Source of the DNA: Xanthostigma xanthostigma
Lineage: Eukaryota > Arthropoda > Insecta > Raphidioptera > Raphidiidae
DNA length: 64,000 nucleotides
NCBI GenBank assembly: GCA_963575645.1
Contig: OY754469.1
Location: 37,840,753 to 37,904,752, forward strand
Reading direction: 5' to 3'
Shown: positions 12,701-21,700 of the stretch, in pieces
Position numbering within the stretch: position 1 is the first letter of the stretch
How the letters are laid out: each line of letters begins with the position of its first letter
The notes under the pieces: generated by a model
What the model was told of the DNA's origin: nothing
The model's database searches: none
The model's input: only the letters and a program-made list of their open reading frames with translations
Translations under genes and position numbers: made by a program

Positions 12701-15700
12701 TCGTATTTATTATATTGTTGACATACCTACAATTAAAAAAAAATTGTAAATAATTAATAGCAATAAATATTTATGCAAACAATAGTTTTCCACGTTTTAT
12801 CTTATTTTTGCAAAAAAAAAATATATACGTAAGTAAGCAAGGTATAAATATGTTTGTTTAATTGCTTTAATTGCGGGAATTTCTGTATCTGATTTTCACA
12901 TCAATTTTTTTTCATTATTATAAAATTAAAAAAACAAATATGTAAAACATGCTGTTTACCGTTTGATATTTTTTTTTGTTCTAAGGAAAGAATACTGGTT
13001 TTTTATTTTGTTCGTGGAAAAACTAGAAAAAGAATTTCTCTAATTTGATTGTAAGTGCCTATAGACCGTAAAACCAAAAAACCTGGGAACGCTGTATGAT
13101 GTATCTATAATAATAGCTATGTGATAACGATTCTTAACAGTTTGCGAGTCATTACGTTCGAGATATATCCTGCATTTATTGCACTGCCCCCTATAAAATG
13201 GCTGTTTTTCACTTCATTGTCAGTATATTTTCAAACATTTCATTTTATAGCTAATTTCTGACACATTAGGTTACTATACTTACTATAATAGTAGGTAAAT
13301 CGTCGTTGCATTTATCTTTACACACTAGTGTTAAATGGGTCATTTTACGGCCGCTTTATGCGTATGTAATGCAGCTGTTTTATAGGGGGTAGTGCGAAAA
13401 CAAAAACTAAAATTTTGAAAATCGAATAATTATTTTGGGTTACTCGTTTTACCTAACGTTGAAGTCTTTCTCGAATTTGTATTTTATCACTTTACTCGGC
13501 TATTATGAAAAATACGAAAAATTGACAAGATACAAAAATTAAACAATTTTATATAAGAAACATTTTTACACAACCGGATTTTTCATATAAAGCTCCGTTT
13601 ACAAGATATGGCATGAATATACGTTTTTAAATGAGATTTCGAATTTATTATTCAATATTCTAATAAAGCTTATTTTTTAACATGTTTTTGAATCAAGAAC
13701 TTAAAGTTCATTATTTAAAAGTTTACTCATTAAAAATAACCACTTTTATTCTATATATTTACAATTTAATTAGATATATACAGATATTGCATAAAGTCTA
13801 TAATCTTACGTGATAAATGATATCTTGAACAGATTTGGTGTTGGGAGAATAAAGAAGTTTCCCTTTCAAAAACGGTTTTATGTAAGTCCATATCACTCTG
13901 CCGCCATCAATATCAATAATATTCTTGTAAACGTTTTGGCAAAAAGTTGCTGCAAACAAAATACAACTTATACCTATATTGACATCAAAACAATCATCCG
14001 TTAAAATTGAATGTTGATTTATAATAATAAATATTTGTAACCCCTTTTTTCACAATACGAATTGTAAATTCCTGACAATTGTGTTGTCAATTGTCATGAA
14101 ATTGAAATGCCACTGCTTGAATTCAAACCCAGGACTCCGAGGATTTCCTTTCCGCATACAGCAGTTGTAAGAAGTTTTTTCCACTACATGCGAGAGCTCT
14201 AAGCGCTTACAAGTGCTATATATGCTACATATATATGTTACGGTCTATACCCGAATTCGGTCAATGACCGAAATAAATGCGCAAAACTAGTTTTGACCAA
14301 CGAATATTGCCCAAACCCGAAATCTTACATTTAAACGGGTTTTGAGTGTTACAAAATGAGCAATACTATTTTTGTGCATTTTCAGTTGAACAAAACTAGT
14401 TCTGTCTATTTCTGAACGGACAATATTAGTTCTGCTTGTTTCATTCAATCAACGTTCGAACCCGAACACAAGTAGGGTTATGTTCTTTTTTTTTTTTATT
14501 AGAACAAAAAAAATAAAATGTACTTCAACCCTAGGGTTATTAGCACTACTATAAATATATAAGGTAAGTAATAAAATGTTTAAAGGGTTATGTTCTTGTT
14601 TATACCTATATTATATTGAATTGTTCTCCTGAATGTTATAATTAATATAATTGTGGGATATTCAGTGTAATAATTACGTAAAAATGCAAGGTGAATTCGA
14701 GTCTCAACTAGTTCGCCTATTGGAGGCTTCTGAAACATAATTTTATGACGAAACATAATTACCTTACTACAGTAAGTGAGGTTAAAAAAGCAAATTTATT
14801 GAAAGCTGAATTAAAACCTCTGTCTGCTAAACAATACAGAAGAATAAATCATTTTGATATAATAAGTATCGTTGATGTGGAAAAGTTAATTAAAAAACGC
14901 AAAGAAGATTCCGATGCCATACTAGTATTACCCGTTTAAATGTAAGATTTCGGGTTTGGGCAATATTCGTTGGTCAAAACTAGTTTTGCGCATTTATATC
15001 GGTCACTGACCGAATTCGGGTATAGACCGTAACATATATAATATGAGTAATATAAGGATGGCCTAAAAAGCATTACACTGCACTCCAAAAGAGAGAAGGA
15101 ATCGGAGAAGGCCGCACAGAAGTTGAGGAGATGACATCCAAAAAGCAATGCAGAAGAGGAAATTTTAAGGAGAATGGAATAGTCGAGACTTATATAGATT
15201 AAGGGCTGGACAAGAACCATTGCTGTGAAATATACATATATAAATAACATTATTTAAAATTAATGTCTTACTTGGCAATCCAGCCAACTCATCTTCATCG
15301 TACTTATCCCCCCGGATTGAATCTGCTAACACCTTCAACACCTTACTGTCTTCCGGTATGATTGATTTACCACAAAGAAGTTTCGATGACCTCATTATAA
15401 AGTTAGAAACTAAAAATTTTAAAAAAATGTGTGAGCCCAGTTAGTGCTCTCATAGTATGTGTAAACAACTTTTGTGTGTGTATGTGCGGAATAGTTGACA
15501 TGCGCAGTGACTTTTTGAAATTACTGTCGCACAATATTTTTTTTATTGAGCAGACGTAAACTTGTATGTTTACGCATAAAAAATTAGATAAAGCAAACCT
15601 CAAGTTTGTTTATTTCTTAATTTAGGAGTTTTAAGTATATAATAGGCTTGTTCCGCATTTTTTTAGGGTTGGATTCTACCTTACAAATAGATAATGAAAC

Positions 15701-18700
15701 CGTTTATTCGAGAGTTTTCGGAAGCTTTTTCGGTAAGAAAAACATTCCCAAAAATGCGTATTTTTCAATGTAAATTTCAACATAGAATAATTCCACTACG
15801 AATACACGTCGCTGGTTGGCTGCCTAGAGTTCTGGTTCTTTAGATTTGAATCATTCATTATGGTAATAGATAACTGGTGTATACATCTCTTTACATAAAC
15901 ATATCTCTTTATCTATTCGAGAAAGTGATGTACTGGCTACATCCAACTTTGACGTCATCATAAACTCAGCCGTTTGAAATGAAGACATTGTTTAAATTCT
16001 TGTTTGCAATTAAGAGAAACGATATAATAATGTTTGGTTTACAATATTTGTTTGTGTATAACAAATAATGGTGCCTGTTCAAAATTATCAAAGTTTTATA
16101 GGCGGGACGACCCTATTCACCCTATTGAAAAATCGAAATATCTCCGACTTTTTAGTAACAAACTTACCTCCGGCTAATTCTGTTCCGCCCTGACTACTAT
16201 CAGAGCCTGATTGCAATTGCCTAACTAACGGAGAAATATCACCCAACATATTCTCGAATAAAGAATACATATCGGGGATTTGTTGGATCGTATTTGTGAC
16301 AGGAACCAGATCTTTGGCGGTATAGTTTCCTTGCTCATAAATAGCCGTCGTTAAAACAGACACTTTGCCAAACAGTTCTTTGAAACTGATGAATCTAATA
16401 ATTCCGGATATCAATAAAGTCACTTTATCTCCATCTTCTGAACACGTTCCATTACTAATTTTTTCAATGATTTCGTCGGAATCAAATTCATCTTTAAATA
16501 ATAGAAGTTTGCTCAGTTTATCTTGACGGCAAAAGTAACCATTTAAATCAAACGGATCTGTATCGTTAAATATCTAAAATTAAAAATAATAATGACAATA
16601 ATTGAGGTACGCAAATTACACGGCGTTTTTGTAATTGGACATCCTTAAGAAAATATACCCTGGTACGAAATAAATGAACAAGTACAGTAAACCCGCAAAT
16701 GTGAACTATTCGATAACATGAACAATCACAATTGACTATAATGGACGCTGGTGAACTCAGATATTGAGCGTCTATAATAGTATAAACAATAATAAGAAAA
16801 AATCGCAGGTATGTGGTCAAAAATATACAACGTTTCGTGTATATATTTTTTCAAGTACCTACTGCAAAATAAATAATGGTACTTGAAAAAGACTGAATAT
16901 ATAGACAAAATAGAATTTGCTCAAAATTATTAGTTCTTATAACATCAGCTATCTGTCAGTCGTTTCGGAGATATAATCTATACTAACATATAAAGCTGAA
17001 GAGTTTGTTTGTTTGGTTGATTGGTTGAACGCGCTAATCTAAGGAACTACTGGTTCAAATTGAAATTTTTTTTATGTTGGATAGCCCATTTATCGAGGAA
17101 GGCTATAGTCTATATAATATCACGCTACGACCAATAGAAGCGGAGCATCAATGAAAAATGTTGCAAAAAGTAACTCAAAATTTGTCCGTCCGACAAAAAC
17201 TTTTGAACGGTAACTCCGATCAACATGAAATTTGGACACAGCATTCATCTCGGTAAAGTACGTACCCTCCATTCGTTCTTTTGCACCCGGGTGAAACCAG
17301 GCGGGACCGCTAGTACGATATATAGCCGAAGGCTTCACTATTATTGTTGCTACCGTGTTTGATCACAATCACGTGTGGAACCGCGGGGAGCAACTAGTCT
17401 AATATAAAGTGTGAATAATCGTGCTTATGTGTTCACAATACGTGGCTCTACTGTACCTACTTCCCAAATTTAATGTCCGCAAAACAAAAGAAAATTGCAC
17501 ATTAATTTTAAATTGTCTAACTTTTTTGCTCAGACAAATTTGAAACGATTTATAGCGTAAACTATTTATGCAATAATTACCTTCGTCGTTAAAAATAATT
17601 TCAATAAACAAAATATGAATAACAAGCACAGTCCATTATTAAGAGTAAGACTTTATTAAAGTCTTGGTAGTGATTTTTAATAAAATGAAAAGCGTTTCAA
17701 TAAATCATTCGCTTCCTGTAGCTTCATTAAAATCTTAAATAAATTTTAGTAGGTATTCTGTATATTGGCTTAAGGATGGCCCTGTTTTAGTTACTAATTT
17801 TTTAATACATTTTTTGAGTTACCTGATTTAAATTTAATTCTCCACTTTGTAATGCGTCTACTACTTCATCATCAAAAGATAAATTTTCTTTTAAATATTT
17901 TCTTAAGCCCTCCCAATTTTTGATCATTGTAGATAAATCCACTAAAATTTTAATTGCAGTTAGTGTTGCCTTATTGCGTTCAAAATTATTTTTAATGTCA
18001 AAAAAAAAACAAAACCAAAATAACAAATTTTAAATCGACATTTTAAATTTTGCACATTTTCAATTCGCGACTATAAATTTCATTCATGAAAATAATAAAT
18101 ATTTTTAAAAAAAATACGGATCTAAAAATAAATATGGTAAATATACACTTTCGCGGTCACCTGGTTTTTTGGCTCTAGAAAATCGAAAAATAGATGGATT
18201 TCAATGATCTCGGTCTCAAAAAGTTCCATTTTACGGCCGATTTATGAAAAAAATTAGTTCACCCCGGAATTACAATTCGCATACCCGTTTATCGTTCACC
18301 CCGGAATTGTTTTTTTAAAAACCTCACATTTGCCCCTTCCCGTTTCACTGCGAGACAATTCGCATACCCCTTTATCGTTCACCCCGGAATTACAATTCGC
18401 ATACCCCTTTATCGTTCACCCCGGAATTACAATTCGCATACCCCTTTATCGTTCACCCCGGAATTACAATTCGCATACCCGTTTATCGTTCACCCCGGAA
18501 TTGTTTTTTTTAAAACTCCACATTTGCCCCTGCCCGTTTCACTGCGAGACAATTCGCATACCCCTTTATCGTTCACCCCGGAATTACAATTCGCATACCC
18601 CTTTCTCGTTCACCCCGGAATTGTTTTTTTAAAAAATCCACATTTGCCCCTTCCCGTTTCACTGCGAGACAATTCGCATACCCCTTTATCGTTCACCCCG

Positions 18701-21700
18701 GAATTACAATTCGCATACCCCTTTTATTAACTTTTTTGAAAATTTTTTTTTTTCAAAATATTCATTTTTTTATATAGATTGCGAAAAAAAATATACGAAC
18801 TTGATTCCACGACGTCAGAAACAGTTATAAAGGATTATATGTAGAAAGTCAATTTTTTTTGCATTTAAAGTCATGAAACTGTGAGAAATATTGATTTTTT
18901 CAATTTTCGTATTTTTTTCCATAAATCCGCCATAAAAACAAAGATTTAAAAAAAAAATTCATCGAAATCGGATGATTTTTCGATTTTCTAGAGCCAAAAA
19001 ACCAGGTGACCGCGAAAGTGTATATTTACAATAAATATATAGCAATAGTTTGCCATCGTTGTTATGAAACACACATTGTTACAGTTACAATGCAATATAA
19101 GAAAAATTGTAACTGTAGCAATGTGTATTTCATAACAACAATAGCAAACTATTGTTATATTATATTTGTGTATCATGAGTCCATGACCTTAAGTTCTGTT
19201 TCCATAATAAATAATTTGACAGACAAACAACATCGGTTCTTTGAGCGAAGATTTAGAAACTACAGCATAAATTACTTACAACGAAGCGCTTCTTTCACTG
19301 TCGGGGTTTTAAATGCATCGGAAGCAAAACTGATAAATCTAATTGTCGGTGGTATATTTTTCAAAAATGAAATAAACGAACTGTTGGTGAGAACAGGCTC
19401 TAATTTCAACGCAATTTTTCCAAATCTGAAAAAGTAGTTAATTGATCAAAAATTACTGTGATTCATCCAGTGTTCAGTTTTTGAGATATTCTTGATGGAA
19501 GTCTTCAAACGAACACGCGCTCTAAAAATTCACAGTCTAAACCCTAAGGTCATTATCGAAACCAGATTTTCTGCTGATGCGTTCTGTCACCAGTGGCGGA
19601 TTTGCCGTCTTAGCTGCCCTAGGCCCTAGGCCACGTATAGTAAGTACCAGCCGCCCTTTTTCCAGCACCCATCATATAGACTACATAATGAATTTACTTT
19701 AATGCCAAATTTTATCGAAATCGATTCAGAAATTTAGTTAACTATAATAGCTGCTAGTTTGTCAAATTTTCCGAGGTTTCAGGGATAATTGTTTAAATAA
19801 AACATTTTAATATACACTATATATGTATATACATGCACGAACTCATTTTTGAACTTAGACGTTGCGCGCTATAAAAAAAACGGTAAAATCATCTTAAAAG
19901 AGCGTTATGCGACCTAAACTATAAAATTTATAAAAAAAAAATCCTTGACAATAGCTCAACATTGTTGGTTTTAATAAGTTATCTGTTTTAAATGCATTTA
20001 AAAAAAACTCAACTGTCCAAAATGTTGATCTAAATTAGATATTCCGATCACTTTTTTAGGAAGATTATTGTTTTACGATGCGGTGCACGCTGCACCGTGC
20101 AGTGCAGCCCGTCATACGCCATAATGTGTTTTGTCACGATTGGCCGCCCTAGGCCCGGGCCTACAGGGCCTTATTAAGACAAATCCGCCACTGTCTGTCA
20201 CCCGGCATCAATATCGTCTCAATACGATGTCAACATTATAAAATATTAGGACCTAGGTCATTGCTTCAATTAACAAAAATACCAGTATGTTGAATTTGTG
20301 TTTCCGTTCAATATGTAAATGACCTTAATTTATATTATTTATAAATAATCGCTTTTGTACGAACCTCGAATCTTCGAAAGAAGGTAAGTCTGAGTTAATG
20401 TCTTCGCAATCATTGCTGAGGCCACATATAAAAGTCTGCACGAAAGGTAGCACTCCTGCACTTGGCAATGCTCGAGATTTAAACTCACCTGTTATTTATT
20501 AAGTCAATTAGTTAAGAGCTATATTGTTCCATTCATGAGAAGTTAATGAGCATTGTCTGATTTTGGTTCAAATGTTGCCCAGAGTATAAATGAATGGGAA
20601 CCGAAATGTCTTGTCATAAATAAAAACTTTATCTACTTCATAGAAATTATTGATTCTAGAACTGAGCTATCGCTTCAGCGAACTGGGGACCCGCATCAGG
20701 GACGCAAATCCGGGAAGGCGCATTGAGCCATGCGATTATGGTTACTTTATTTGAATATGTCAATCAACCAAATTTTAAGGGCGCGAAATCTCATGGGCAC
20801 CAATGAATCTAGGCAAGGCATTGTATCGCTTCATCAATATTGATGTTATTGAGCAAGAAAAATGATTGAATATAGTATTGTTCAGTTTATACTGTTTCAA
20901 TATGAAAAACAAAACACCTGAACGGATTTTTAAAGTACCATCCTTTTCATACAACCGAGCGGAAATTTAAGTTCGGATCGGATCTGACTAAGCTGATCAG
21001 GGCCTTATAGGGTTTGCCTTGTTAGGGTGGAAATGAGGCCAGCCACAACATGGCCTGATTAGAATATAAAGCATTGGTCCTGATCTGGCTAAGTTGATCA
21101 GGGCCTTATAGGTTTTTATATAGTGTTTGCCTTGTTAGGATGGAAATGAGATCAGCCGGTCTTGATCAGAATTGACCAGGCCTGTTAATGGATTTGGTAA
21201 AACTGATCAAGCCGGACAAAGTTTCGTAGGGCTTTTCCTGATAGGGCTCCAACATGGCTAACCTTATTCATACCTGATCCGGAATTCCTCAAGAGGTTTT
21301 TATCTATTAAGAGCCTGATATACGGCTGCCCTTAATAGGGCACACCATTCTTAAGCCAGATCCGGAACTGACTATGATAGAGCTTGCCTGACAAGAATTT
21401 CTACTGGGGCATCTGACAAAACTAGAAACACATTGGAAAATAATAGACTCGCGAGCAACTTTTGAACCCATGACTTATTACAATGTTCCAAATCTCAGTT
21501 TTCGACCTGTATACAAACAACTTACATGAAGGAACGTTCACAGGCTGCACCTGGACTCGAACTATGTACATTATGACGAACGTTCCAATGGCCCATAGTA
21601 ATACTGCACTGGTAATTAGCTGAAAAAAACATAATTAGCAAATAATACACAATGTCAGTTTATTGTGTTTTATCAAACGCATTTTTCACTCTCTATAAGC

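Noticed and set aside
18257-18726. CRISPR-like regular repeat spacing
   Set aside because: The units are contiguous tandem copies with no unique spacers, in an intron of an animal gene; it is a minisatellite.
18330-18730. Open frames with MPLPVSLRDNSHTPLSF repeats
   Set aside because: They arise only from the minisatellite period and have no start, splice or family support.
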